This document shows positions 18,423-29,700 of a DNA stretch of 64,000 bases, one piece after another. Position numbers and translations under genes: made by a program. Within the stretch, counting starts at the first letter, position 1; every line of letters starts with the position of its first letter. A model generated the notes under the pieces. That model was not told the origin of the DNA. It did no database searches and saw nothing but the letters and a program-made list of their open reading frames with translations. Source of the DNA: Oscarella lobularis (Eukaryota > Porifera > Homoscleromorpha > Homosclerophorida > Oscarellidae); contig NC_089187.1 in NCBI RefSeq assembly GCF_947507565.1, forward strand, positions 434,001-498,000, read 5' to 3'.

Positions 18423-21061
18423 TCACTTTCCGGTGAATGTAATTGATGTAACGCAAGCGGGCAATAGCTTAGCAACGACTCGAAATTTGATGACATACTG
18501 AGTGCACATTCTGTGATTGTTAAACTGATCGCGAATTATTTGATTTATATTATGAATGCTGAAGGATTCATCACTTTTGCCCTTGCCGTCAAAGTTGGGA
18601 ATATGGAATTCAGTGTAGCGACCACTGCCTAGTCTGTCACCGAGGGAAATATGAAAATCCTCATTGAATTTACAGCGGAGTGACACGGTGATGTGATGCT
18701 TCGCATTATCGGTGCCGTCCGAAATCATGGTGACCGAAAATGAAACCGTGTCATACAGCTGGGAGCTAACGACATCAGAATCCATAGTACCAAACACAAA
18801 GGAAACTTCAGGGTTTGGCTCAAAGCAGAAAGAAACTGAGTTACATTAAACCAAAATCGTTTACAAATTAATGAGATAATCAAGACGTCATTTGGTTTAC
18901 CTATTCTTGGAGTCGGACCTGGAAAACCTGGAGGACCCGGAGAACCCTTAGGACCGGGAGGACCGGGAGGACCGGGAAGACCGGGAGGACCCGGAGAACC
19001 CTTAGGACCGGGAGGACCCGGAGCACCCTTAGGACCGGGAGGACCCGGAGCACCCTTAGGACCAGGAGCTCTCGTCGGACCAGCCGGCATTTTCATTCTG
19101 GTTGTATCAAAGATAGAATTGCGATAGAGACATTCGACGCAAACGTCCACGATGCATCTGTCGCCTGGCGCGACAGCAAGCGGCAACTCGAACGTATCGT
19201 TGGGCTGTCGTGGATCGCCGGTGATCAATGACCAACGCTGGCTTCCGCAAGGAGAATTCTTGAAACCGCAGTCGCCAGACGATCCGTCGATCAAGCAGTC
19301 CAACGGAGGGGGGACAATCGCCGGCTCGCCTGTGAGAGAAAGACACTCAAGTGCACTACGACGGAAAACTGAGTATGTTTACCTCCTTTACTTCCTTTCG
19401 AGAATCGTCCGAGTGGACGAACGCACTCGAGTCCGCAAGACGTACTGCAGCACTTCATCTCGTCAGGACACGAGCCGTCGTGTCGACAATAGGTTCCACA
19501 TTGTTCGGTATGAACGTAATAGGCGGACGGACACTCGCCTTCCTTGGCTAAGAAAAAAGAACAATAGAGATAATGCATTCGCTGCTTTTCAACTCCTACT
19601 TATGCACACGTCGGTTTGACTGGTGTCTAGTCTCCTTATTTCAAATGTATTAGAGTCAGGTACCGTAAATTTCAATTCAATTCTACTCCGAAAAAATTCG
19701 GGTTGTCTTGACGATAGCTGAATGCACACGGGCGTCAAAATCTCAGGCGCCGCCGAGGGCTGTAATCTGAGAGATATCGGCTTCTCCACTGGCCTTGTCT
19801 GACCACCGTCGAATACGCGCAAGAGCTGAACTCTGAGCGAAACGACGCCTCTACTCCGGCGATTCAGGGTACGATAGTAGAAAAAAACAGATCGCAACGC
19901 TGGTTTGTCATTCGCTGCTCCCATTATAAACACGGGGCTGTTGACGGCGTGGCCTCCCATCTCAAAAGAAAGAACAGGATGAATTCCCACGAGATCGCCT
20001 GTGAAGAGAAAGTAGATGAATGTAGGACGAACATTGCACCGGTTTTCGTACCCATTGGGATAGACGTTGGAATGCAGATAGGCTCGACTTCGGTCCATCT
20101 TCCGTCGACGCATCGACGCTCGTCGGATCCGACCAATCGGAATCCTTCGTTGCAAAAATAGACGGCTCCGGACGCGTCGTCAAAACGAACGGAACCGTTC
20201 CCCGGAGCATCGAGAGGATGACACCCTGACCCCCACAAGAATCAATAGCAAAAAATCCATATAATAATAGATCTTACGTTGTCGACAGGGCAACGCGGTA
20301 AAAAGTTCTTCGTCCCACGTTTTGCTCGTCGAGTCGCACGTGCGAACTTGATTTCCAGAAGGCACAAAGCCGTTCGGACAACTCAAATACGCGGTATCTC
20401 CTTTGTGGCCAAGATGAACGCGAACGGGGCCTCTCAGCTCAGTAACATCACACTCTAGAGACACCGGATTAGTATTGAATTATTTAACATGGCCCCGATA
20501 CCTGAACAAGGTTCCAGAAAGCAGTCTCTTTTTTCTATGTCCGCTCCTTGGCAGTCTCTGGCTTCGGGCTCTGGAGGTGGGCTATCGCACTTGCGTGTCC
20601 GTTGCTGCGTTCCACTGTCGCACGTTCGTGAACAGGCAGTCCACTCAGTCCAGCCCCCCCACTGACCGTCTATGATCGATACAATTAGATGTCTCTTCGG
20701 TTGCCAAGAAATGTGTTCGTACCTTGAAGACACTTCACTTGAGCGCCGTTCCACTGGCCATGACAGCAGGCGCGATGCGATGAGCCGTGCAGGGCGTAGC
20801 CGTCGTCGCACACGTAGTACGCCGTTCTGCATCCGTAGTAGCCCCCGCTGCTTCCGTAGCCCAACTGGACGTGCCCATTGGGCGGATCGCGAAGCGAAGG
20901 GCAAGAATCTAGACAAAACAGAATCTTCCACAACCGAGTCTCAGAGAATCAGACTTCTTACAGCTTCTTGGAGGAGATCGCCCCCGCCCCCACCACCACG
21001 ACTCGGCGTGAGGCAGAAAACCGCTTGCAAGAGCGAGCAAGGCCAATGTAAGCCCAGTCAT
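18423..21061 (-). CDS. Secreted sushi-TSP1-sushi-sushi-jelly-roll-WAP-collagen protein, copy B
   Basis: Paralogue of the gene at 14185-16729 with the same nine-exon plan: 20962-21061, 20723-20908, 20502-20669, 20288-20454, 20052-20225, 19600-19998, 19383-19547, 18901-19329 and 18423-18835. Signal peptide, sushi, TSP1, two sushi, jelly-roll-like and WAP modules are almost identical to copy A. Exon 8 differs by a run of about 17 collagen Gly-X-Y triplets (mostly G-P-P and G-P-K). The last exon's acceptor has moved by several bases (CTCAG here, TTTTAAG in A), and its product differs at roughly a fifth of positions. The collagen stretch suggests trimerisation. A complete ABITRAM gene lies 274 bp upstream on the same strand. 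Predicted extracellular; role unknown. Confidence 0.84.
18905..19085 (-). repeat. Collagen Gly-X-Y coding repeat in copy B
   Basis: The plus strand shows repeated GGACCGGGAGGACC-type units; the coding strand gives alternating G-P-P, G-P-K, G-A-P and G-S-P triplets, about 17 in a row. The internal 27-36 bp periodicity indicates growth by unequal exchange or slippage. The homologous stretch in copy A is reduced to two or three triplets. Confidence 0.9.
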
Positions 21062-21334
21062 CAAAGTTGCGAACTGAGCAAGTTCGTACTCGATTGTGGG
21101 CTTTTATTTGCGTTGCAGAAAATGACGTCACCGGAGCCGGGAGGGGACATTTACCTAAATTCCGTAGCATTGCGATGACTGCTTGGCGAGCGCGTACATG
21201 TACATATATCAAATTAATTTGGCGAACTGATTAGCTGGGAGAAAATGCTATAGCAACCATTCGAATAGAAAAATATCTCAGGTTTTTCTACGAGAAATCG
21301 TCAAAAACGGTTTCCTCACTCGAAGAAAACCAAC

Positions 21335-22153
21335 TCACGTCACACGATGAGCTCGAATTTTGCAGTGCCCCACGTATTCGCTTTCCGTTTTCAATTGCGC
21401 GAGTACGGTGTCGCTTTCCGCTTTCTTTGGAGCAACGACCGCTATGTATCCTTCCATCAGCGTCTAGATGAGATAAAAGTCTACGTTATTGATCGAATTC
21501 CTTTGTCTCGCACCTTGGTTCTAACGAGATCTGGACACGACGTCAACTGATCGTTTACTTCGAGAAGACTACCTCTGATACAGCTACAAAGAAAAAAACA
21601 ACAATCATTACCCATGTATCAAGAAGTCGAATCAACTTGCCTATAGACCGTGTACTGTGATCCATCATCACAGGTTATAATGCAAAGGGGAGATAAGGGA
21701 TTAAGCCACTGTGCACCTCCTTAGCAGAAAAAAAAAGTCGTCTATTGTACTCTGCATGTACTAGAGCCTACTTTTTCGTTTTCCTTTCACTACGTTTGCC
21801 GTTCGGTCCGTACTCTCGCTGATCTTGTAGTCGACTTTGAGAACTTTTCGACAGGGAGAAGTCACGATGGGATGAGAGGGAGCCAGGCATATTACGCACA
21901 TTCTAAACACGATGAGTAGAGTTCGAAAATAGTTCGATATTTGAGAGCTTACTTGTTGGAATGCTGTAGAACGCAGGTGTCTTCGTCGAGACGATCCTTC
22001 GTGTCTACGTGGAAAAAGTATCGATCGCTGCGTGCTCTCGCTACAAAGGCTGCTCGAACCAACTGCATACGCCCGAGTGAAGTAGCGATCGAGAAATGGC
22101 ACGCGAGGCACGCAAGCGGACGCGTCGAATTCAGAGAAAAGTTCGGCGGCCAT
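21335..22153 (-). CDS. ABITRAM: ABITRAM (Simiate/FAM206A), actin-binding transcription modulator
   Basis: Conserved single-domain protein with a lipoyl/biotinyl-like fold. In vertebrates it binds actin and affects filopodia and nuclear transcription. Exon 1 (22071-22153) encodes MAAELFSEF to PFLDRYFTRA. A 43-bp intron (22028-22070) leads to DRYFFHVDTK, then EDTCVLQHSNK, MCVICLAPSHPIV and KVDYKIS in the next exons. The last exon (21335 to about 21464) encodes EGYIAVVAPKKAESDTV and ends HRVT-stop. The order and spacing of DRYFTR, LQHSN, CVI-LA-SHP and EGYIAV match animal ABITRAM. Middle exons between about 21490 and 21780 were not precisely delimited. A 5'-truncated copy lies at 16998-17726. 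Confidence 0.85.
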
Positions 22154-22439
22154 TTTTTCGTACGACGTTAACGTGCTAGACCTACTTGACACGTGCACCG
22201 ATAATCATTTCGAAGTTACGTTGGACGAAGCGAGGCAAGACGAAATGAAGAAGAAGAAAGGCGTCCACGAGGCGTTCTTCGCCATCTTGGGTTCGATGAC
22301 GATGCGTCTATTGCGTCACTTCATTGCCAAAAATAAATTGCTGACTTGGCTGCCGACAGGAATACAGGTCAAACCGGTATTCAAACCGGTTGCTTTTCGC
22401 GCCTTGCATTTCTCGGACCAATGAGAGCGCCAGGTAGAC
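22154..22439. other. Intergenic region with one weak ORF
   Basis: Between the ABITRAM start and a GC-rich island. A plus-strand 83-codon ORF (22173-22424, MLDLLDTCTDNHF) has no recognisable domain, and its second half resembles random sequence. A CACGTG E-box sits at about 22443. Most likely promoter DNA for ABITRAM. Confidence 0.4.
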
Positions 22440-23163
22440 CCCACGTGATCTCAACGGACGAATGAGCGCGCTGGGCGGAGCTACGCTGCTCAAAAGCGAA
22501 GTGCACACCGATTTTCCTTCAGTTGCGGCTGAGGGTGGATGTTTCGCGGTTCGCTGCGTCTCGTCCTTGAACGGACCGGCTCGGGGGAAGGCAAAAGGCA
22601 AGACTGGATTGGCGGATCAGCGTGGCCCACGGATAATCCGTGCCGGAGCCCGTAGGCAGGGCGAAGGGGGGCTTCGGCCTCGGTGCGCGCACTGGGCGAA
22701 ACGATCGCTTAGGTCTTATTGTTGCTAACAAGCACGAACCGCGCTAGGCTCGAGCGGTTACGGCTTGGAGGGGGTGTTCATTTATGGCCTGGTTGCCGGC
22801 ACTTGTCTCACCCGATAGCACGATTAGACCGAGGATGATCCGGCTCAGGTGAAGTCTTTTCGGCATTGCACTGTCTTTCTTGTCGGCCTCTACAAACAGT
22901 GGTCGGCCGTTCTCCAACCCAGAAGCCCTGGTTCTTAGCCTTGTGCTTACCAATGTGGTCAGGTATCGTCGCGCCGGGGGACTCGGTATTAGGGACCGAC
23001 TACTCGTCCAGGCGGATACTGATTGGGGGGGCCGAGGAAGTCGCAACTCGCCCGAAACTTTTTGGAAGGGAGTCATCGCTTTGCGAAGACTTCCCTGGGC
23101 TACGAAGCGTCCGAACCTCCACGCGGTGTAGCCTGGATAGCGCTAATACGGACGCAACCAAAA
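22440..23163 (+). other. GC-rich island without recognisable gene
   Basis: About 720 bp of GC-rich sequence with G-runs and little of the codon structure seen in neighbouring exons. Open frames exist on both strands (110 codons at 22744-23076 minus, 109 codons at 22866-23195 plus), but none shows a domain, signal peptide or conserved motif. At 23163 the plus strand has AAAAG followed by GTACGTAC, a good 5' splice site, pairing with polypyrimidine-AG sites downstream. It could be a spliced non-coding RNA, a decayed transposable element or a fast-evolving gene. I see no tRNA, 5S or spliceosomal RNA match. Confidence 0.35.
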
Positions 23164-23199
23164 GGTACGTACAACGATTATTTGACAGTGACTAATAGA

Positions 23200-23360
23200 A
23201 TTTCTTTTTTAGGTCGCGCAACGAAGAAAAACGGCGCTCTTTTTGAAGACTCGATCGCCGAACGCGCGCCGCTTCGAATAGGATTTCTTTTTTAGGTCGC
23301 GCAACGAAGAATAACGGCGCTCTTTTCGAAGACTTGATCGCCGAACGCGCGCCGCTTCGA
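23200..23360. repeat. 78-bp direct repeat pair containing a 3' splice-site-like motif
   Basis: Copies at 23200-23277 and 23283-23360 differ at only about three positions. Each begins TTTCTTTTTTAG followed by GTCGCGCAACGAAG and ends GCGCGCCGCTTCGA. The pyrimidine tract plus AG in each unit looks like a duplicated acceptor and small exon on the plus strand. Confidence 0.88.
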
Positions 23361-23700
23361 CACAGGTCGTGAGCGACGGCGGCAATATCGCCAAAGATCG
23401 ACAAAAGGAAAGATACGTTGGACGTGTAGATTTAGGATTTTTTTAGCACTGCATGAATGTAAAGCGATGTGTGAAAATAAAATGCAGAACTTGAACGTGT
23501 GGTAAATTCTCTCACAGCCTGCGCGGACGGCTAAGACGCGCGCTAGAAACATTTTGCACTGAACGCGTTCGAAAGACTTTAGACGATCCGCGTCGCCGTC
23601 GAAGCTCGAGGAATAGTAGACACGATTTACCATACAAAATATGAAACGTAAGAGCACAAAGAAAAACGATTAAAACGTGCAGAGAGTGCTGCTTCATGGT
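23361..23700. other. Intergenic DNA downstream of the giant gene
   Basis: About 340 bp between the direct repeat and the stop codon of the giant membrane protein. It should hold that gene's 3' UTR and polyadenylation signal; the minus strand is T-rich in places. No ORF of interest. Confidence 0.4.
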
Positions 23701-26700
23701 CTACTCAGGCGATTGCTGTTCCGTTTCTTTTTCTTCTTCCGCCTTCGACGAAACCGTCTTCAGCGGAAGACTAGGACGTTTCGGAAATTGCGGCAGAGGG
23801 CGACGTTGCGACACCGAAGGCGATCTGACAGATGGAATACTAAACGGATCGTTCGATGGCCGACGAGAAAACGGACCCCCGCCGGAAATCGTTCTCGGCA
23901 TCGCCGGAGCCGACAAGCCGCCAGCTTGGCCCACTGGAAGAGGTCGAGTGAAAGACGGCATCACGCGCGTAGGACTACGAGCAGCGGGAGCGCTATCCTC
24001 TTCAGCCGAAGACGCCGATTCCGCCACTGTTTTGACTCTCTTACTCGGCTGAAATCTTCGTCCAGCGCTGCTATCCGATTCTCCGTGATCGTCCGATTCA
24101 ACGGGAGGAAGACGAGCCGGCGACACGCCGAGCGGCTCCAGTTGACGAGGCAGATGACGTCGAATGGCACCGCCGGGAAAACTCGCCGGACTCGACGGCG
24201 ACGTTGGACTTCTCATCGTCGGCAGAACACGATCGCGAAGCGGCGGAAGGACTACGGTGCCGGCGGCCTGCGCGGCGGGACGCAGAGGTGGCAGGCTAAT
24301 TTGCCGTCTCCCCGGCAAAGAAACTCTTCCCACTGGAGACGACGGCGAAGTGGGCGACGATTGGTCGCTTGGCAGAATTTCTCTCTCCGAAATAGGCGGC
24401 AAGGGCTGGATAGGAGATCGAGACGCCGGTGGGCTAAACATGGTCGGATCCGGCGCTGATAGAATGCTCGGTCGAGCTCGAGGCGTGAACGACGGCGGCG
24501 GAGACTGGATACTGCGACGACCCGTTTCGTCTCCCCGTCCAGCGACTTCGGGCAGATGCTGGAAAGGATCGGGATTGACTCGCATTTCCATCTGCATCGG
24601 GGGTCTTTGCCACGGCTGATTGCCTTTCGTCGCGATCGAATCGCGCGGCTCGGCTTCTTTACCCGGCGCCGTTTTGTCCTTTCTCCAACGTCGAACGACT
24701 CGAAGCGCTTCCTTTCTATCCATCTTTTTCTTATAGTAATGATGGCTGACGTAGACGGTGACGGCAATTATAACGACGACGACGACAACAGCAAGGACAA
24801 TCCACCACCACGGAAACGGCGAAAGAGGTTCGACGATAGGAGCGATAGATAAATAGTACACTCCTGTCGCTCGGCAAGACAAGGAATCCGTCGAGCAAAT
24901 ACCTCTCGTCGTTTCGCCTGAATAACTGCACACGTTTACGCCGATGCAGTGTGGCTTGTCCGTTGGAATCTCCGCGTTTCCCACTTCCAAAGGTTCGCCG
25001 TTTCGCAGCGTGTTAGGACGAAACTCGAATCGAAAATTCTGCATCGACGGCGGATTGATCGAATCGACGTCGACAGCTAATATCGACAGTTCCAAAGCGG
25101 ACGAATTAATCCAACGGCCCGTGTACGACACGCCGAGACTCGGCACGAAAGAGAAAATGAGATCGATCTCCTCTTTCGATGCAATCGGAGGCTGATTAGT
25201 CGGCACGTTGAATCTCACGACAATCGTATCTCCAACGCTGAAAACGCCGTTGGCGTTGGCGATATTTCCGAGAGCGAATTGCGAGAGAATCCTGGGTGTT
25301 TTCGTATCATCGTGCTCCCAGTAGAGATCCGACGAGCTGGCCGACAATTTGCTACTGTAATCGAGTGCTAGAGCCGGATCGGTGCCCGTTTTGCCTGTGA
25401 CGATCCGTACAATAGTCGAATTTTTCACAGACATTTTAATTCTGTTTTGAAGTATCTCCGGTTTGCTCGTATCGAACGACGCCGACGTCGCCTGCACTCG
25501 CAGAGCCATTTTCGAAACGACGGGCAGGACGGTCAACGTTGTTTCGTCGCCGGTTTCGCGTCGCTTTCGCGCTTCGATGCTGACGTCCTCCGTCTCCGTT
25601 CCCGTTCCCGTTCCCCCTTCGGTCATGGAGTCTCGGTAGAGATCGTTCGCGTCCGTGCCGTCGGCGAGCAACTGCGAGCAACCGACGACGCTAGCGTAGC
25701 CGCCTTCGCCCAAGAGAAACTCCACGTCTAGGATTTCGTTTACGTTCGTGTCGCAGTACTCTTCGAATTGGGAGTGCGAAAAGGGCGGCTTGAAATAAAG
25801 ATGTATGTCGCTCTCTTCGCCGAGGTACGTCTCGGACACTCCCGTGCCGCCGACGACGACGTTGTTGATCGTCACCGTCTGAACGGCGGGGAGACGATTA
25901 CCCCAATCGCCTTCCAAAACCGGCGACGAAGCGTTGCTGTGCAGAGAATCGCCGGCGGCGTTGAGAAGACAGAATCGACTTATTTCGTTTTCGCTCAGCT
26001 GTTGGTGATCGGATCCGAAGCCGCCGCAAGGGCCGTTCGGCTTGATGCTGATTCTCCACGCGCCCACTTTTACCTCCGGTTGAGGATACCCTTCGTCGAT
26101 GATCGCTATGCGCAGACGGCGCCGATCGAGCCACGTCCCCACGTAGCGCTCTTTCACCTGTCTCGTGTTTATAAACGACGGCCCGAAGTCAATCAGCTGA
26201 TCGACGTCCGTCGTGAAAAACTCGTTTCCAATGCCGACGCCGGGCGGCATATTCGTGTCTTCCGCAAATTCAATTAAAATCGTATCGGTACGCGAAAATT
26301 TCGAATCGGTGTCGAATCCGCTTGCGTCGACGCCGCCGTCGGCGACGACTCGCACGATCAAAGGCCCGTCGGCGGTGACGTGAATGCGAACGATGGCCTT
26401 GCTGCACGCCGAACGTCGATCGCACACCTCGAATCCAAAAGAATCGTATCCCTTGAACGAAGCCGACGGCGAGTAGAGAAAACTGGCTCGATCGCCGTTC
26501 ATCTGCACGACGGCGTTGCCACCAGACGGCATCGGTTCGACGACGGCGAGATGACTCACGTCGATATCGGTGTGCGCGAAAACGCCGTAGACAGTCTCAT
26601 TCAGCGTGGCTCTTTGAACGTCGAGCGCCTGCTCGTCGTCGCGATCGTACACAGTAAACGACGAATTGGCGAAAAACGTGCGATCGCCGAACGGTTCGAG

Positions 26701-29700
26701 AACGACCGGTTGATGATCGTGGCTCACTGCGGACATGTCGCGCACCTGCGGCACGTCGTTCACGCTGCCGACGCGAATCTGAACGGTCGCTTCGGCGCAG
26801 GCGATTCGAATATCGCTATTAGGTCGGAAAAGACTCCCTTTGTTCTCGACGATCTGCTGAACACACGATGGCACGTCGAGCGCGACGCGCCCGAGTTCGA
26901 CGTTGCGTCGCGCGTCGCACAAATCGCACACGGCGTAGGTGAAATTATCCGACCCCACGAAGTCTTCCCCGGGAAGATAGGTAATGATGCCGTGCGCGTG
27001 ATAGACCTTCAGTTCGCCGCCTCGCGCCGTGACCAGGCTATCGACGTAGGCACCGTCGAGCGGATCCCGAATCGATATGCGAAGTTTCTCGACGACGTCG
27101 AACGGAAGCGTTTCGCTGTCGGCGACGTGCGGATAGATGGCGATTAAATCGTAGTCGTCCTCCGGCGAGTCGTGCAAAAAGTTCTCCGCCGTCGGCGAAT
27201 CGTTCACGTCGTCGACGACGACGACGAGAGTCCCGCGACTGCACGACGACTCCGTGTCGCATACTTCGTAGTGAACGGCATCCGTTCCGTAGACGTCCGG
27301 CTTTCCAGAATAAATAACCTTTCCCGTTTCGTTGTCGTATCGCGCGGCGCCGAGCTTGGGCCAGGGAGCGACAAGCGTGATATTCTTCTTCGGCGGTTTA
27401 CCGTCTTCGACGTCACTCAGCTGCTCCCATAGATCNNNNNNNNNNNNNNNNNNNNNNNNNNNNNNNNNNNNNNNNNNNNNNNNNNNNNNNNNNNNNNNNN
27501 NNNNNNNNNNNNNNNNNNNNNNNNNNNNNNNNNNNNNNNNNNNNNNNNNNNNNNNNNNNNNNNNNNNNNNNNNNNNNNNNNNNNNNNNNNNNNNNNNNNN
27601 NNNNNNNNNNNNNNNNNNNNNNNNNNNNNNNNNNNGTCGCTCGGAGTGCTGTAGAAGTGTTGCGGCGGAATATAAACAAGTTCGCCGTTTTCGTATGAGA
27701 CGAGTCCAATAGTTGCATTGGTGAGAAGTTTGATAGACGTCGCGTTTAGCGTGTCTTCGGCGTCAGTGATGGCTAATCCGGTCGGAAGATTCAATCTCAA
27801 TGTGGTGTCCTCCAAGAGATCGACGACCGTTTTTCCGAAAATAGGAGCGTCGTTTTTGTAGATGACTGTTATGTTAATTATCCCGTCGTCGTAGCTGCTA
27901 TTGGAGTCAATCGCTCGAAAATAGACTGCGTCGGATCCGTAATAATTTTTCGGCGGAGTGTAAATAATATTCATTTCTTGAACTTGAAGATGCCGCGAAT
28001 TGTCGAGATAGGTGACAATGCTGCTTCGATCGGGTCTCGCCGAGCCGCGATCGACACGAAGAACGACGACATTGAGAGGAGACCGATCCTCGAGCTCCTC
28101 TATCCTAATCGATGCGTTCAGCACGCGATCTTCCGTCGAAACGAAGGGAGGTCCATCCGGCCCGTAGAGCACGCTTACGACCGGAGGATCATTAACTGGA
28201 CCGATGACAAGGTCTATTTGTCCACGAACGCAAGCACCGTCGCTATCGCAGACAGTAAACAGAAGATGATCTTTTCCGAAGTCGTTATCGAAGGGAGCGT
28301 AGGTAAGGGTTCGATTATCGATACGCAGGTCCCAGCTGCCGCGCGTCGGTCCGGAGACGGACGTCACACGCGGCCAACCGTCGGCCGGATCGCGCAAGTC
28401 GTCCTCGACGTCGGCAAAAAAGTCGGATATATTGACGACAGTCGGCGTGTCTTCGAGAAGATGAAAGACGAGCGGTTCGACGAGAACGGGCGGATCGTTT
28501 ACGGAATTGACGACGACGACGATTTGCTGCACGGGCGAACAGTCGCCGTGGCGATCGCAAGCTTGGTAGGAAAACGTTCGATTGCCGAAGTCGTCGCGCT
28601 GAGAAATAAACGTTATATCGCCGGACGACGTGTCGACGACTGCTCGTCCGCGGTTCGGTTGTTTGACGATGCGGATCGCATCGCCGGTCAGCGTTTCTTC
28701 GTGATCGGAGAAACTGCGTAGCACGGGTATCGTAACGTTCTCGTCCTCGTCTATTCGAACGGTGAACGTCGCCTTGGTCGGGTCAAAGATAGGAGCGTCG
28801 TTCACGTGAATGAGACTGACTTCGGTTCGACGCACTTGGGAGCTCGCTCCGGACGAATCGGTCAGACGCATTTCGACGAATCGAGTCCCGTTCACTGGAT
28901 GATGATCGGCGTTGCAGTAGCGCAATGCGAGCATCGCCTTTCGCCAGCTCGCTATAGTCGCATTGTACGCGATGTCGAGAGACGTACGACGCTGACCGGA
29001 CGGCGGACAGCCGGCGTGAATCGGCAAGATCCCAGCGGGAAAATCCGTCACGGAGACGTCGAAGAATAGCGCTTCGTAGCCAAGATCTTGAACATTAGTC
29101 ACGTTGACGCGCAGACTGGAAAGAACGAGATCGTCGTCGTCCTCTATGCGAAGAAACTTGGGATCGACCAACGGAATAGGCCGCTCGTCCTCGCGAAACG
29201 AGGTGAAGAAGATCTCGCCGGATGCGATGGTTAGTCGAGGCTCGTCATTGACAGGGATCAGATGTATGGTAGTGTACACTGGATCGCTGTATAGGTCGCC
29301 ATCTGTAGCCAAAAATTCAACTTGACGAGGTTCGAAATTCGGCTCGTCGGCTGTGTGATCGTATCGAAGAGTGCGAAGAATCGATTCATAGTTGGACGCC
29401 GAGCCGAATCCCGTTAAAGTCAGAGTTCCACTAGTGGAATCATAGACGCTCGTTGCTTTAGGAAACAAAAGCGAATTCACCGTGACATTCAAGAACTCAT
29501 CTCCAGGATTCTTAAGATTCGTTATTCTGACCGTAGCCAAGCGAATTTCCGACGAATCGATATCTTCGACGGTCATTCGAGGGTCAACCACGCGCACGGG
29601 TCCACCTTCCTCGACGTAATCAACCGAAAAATTGACGGACGGCAAGTCGCCGTTGAGATCCAAAATCGGAGCGTCGTTCACCGACTTGAAAGTGATAATA

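Larger units (their letters stand above)
17913..22061. repeat. Tandem segmental duplication, right copy
   Basis: Right copy of 13657-17727 in direct orientation. The offset is 4254-4256 at the left edge and 4332 through secreted exons 1-6, the difference coming from indels such as the collagen expansion. It holds the POLR1A fragment, secreted gene B and ABITRAM exon 2 onward; unique sequence resumes in ABITRAM intron 1. Confidence 0.93.

Noticed and set aside
22173-22424. 83-codon plus-strand ORF
   Set aside because: Twenty bases from the ABITRAM start, no domain and low-complexity charge pattern; probably promoter sequence.
23677-24459. 260-codon plus-strand ORF rich in Arg, antisense to the giant gene
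   Set aside because: A shadow of the Pro/Ser-rich tail and high-GC codons; no ATG context, domain or splice support. Many similar antisense ORFs lie across 24000-43000.
27417-27435. Stop codon at the end of the long reading frame entering the N gap
   Set aside because: Created by the arbitrary 200-base gap length; the correct downstream frame stays open to 23701.
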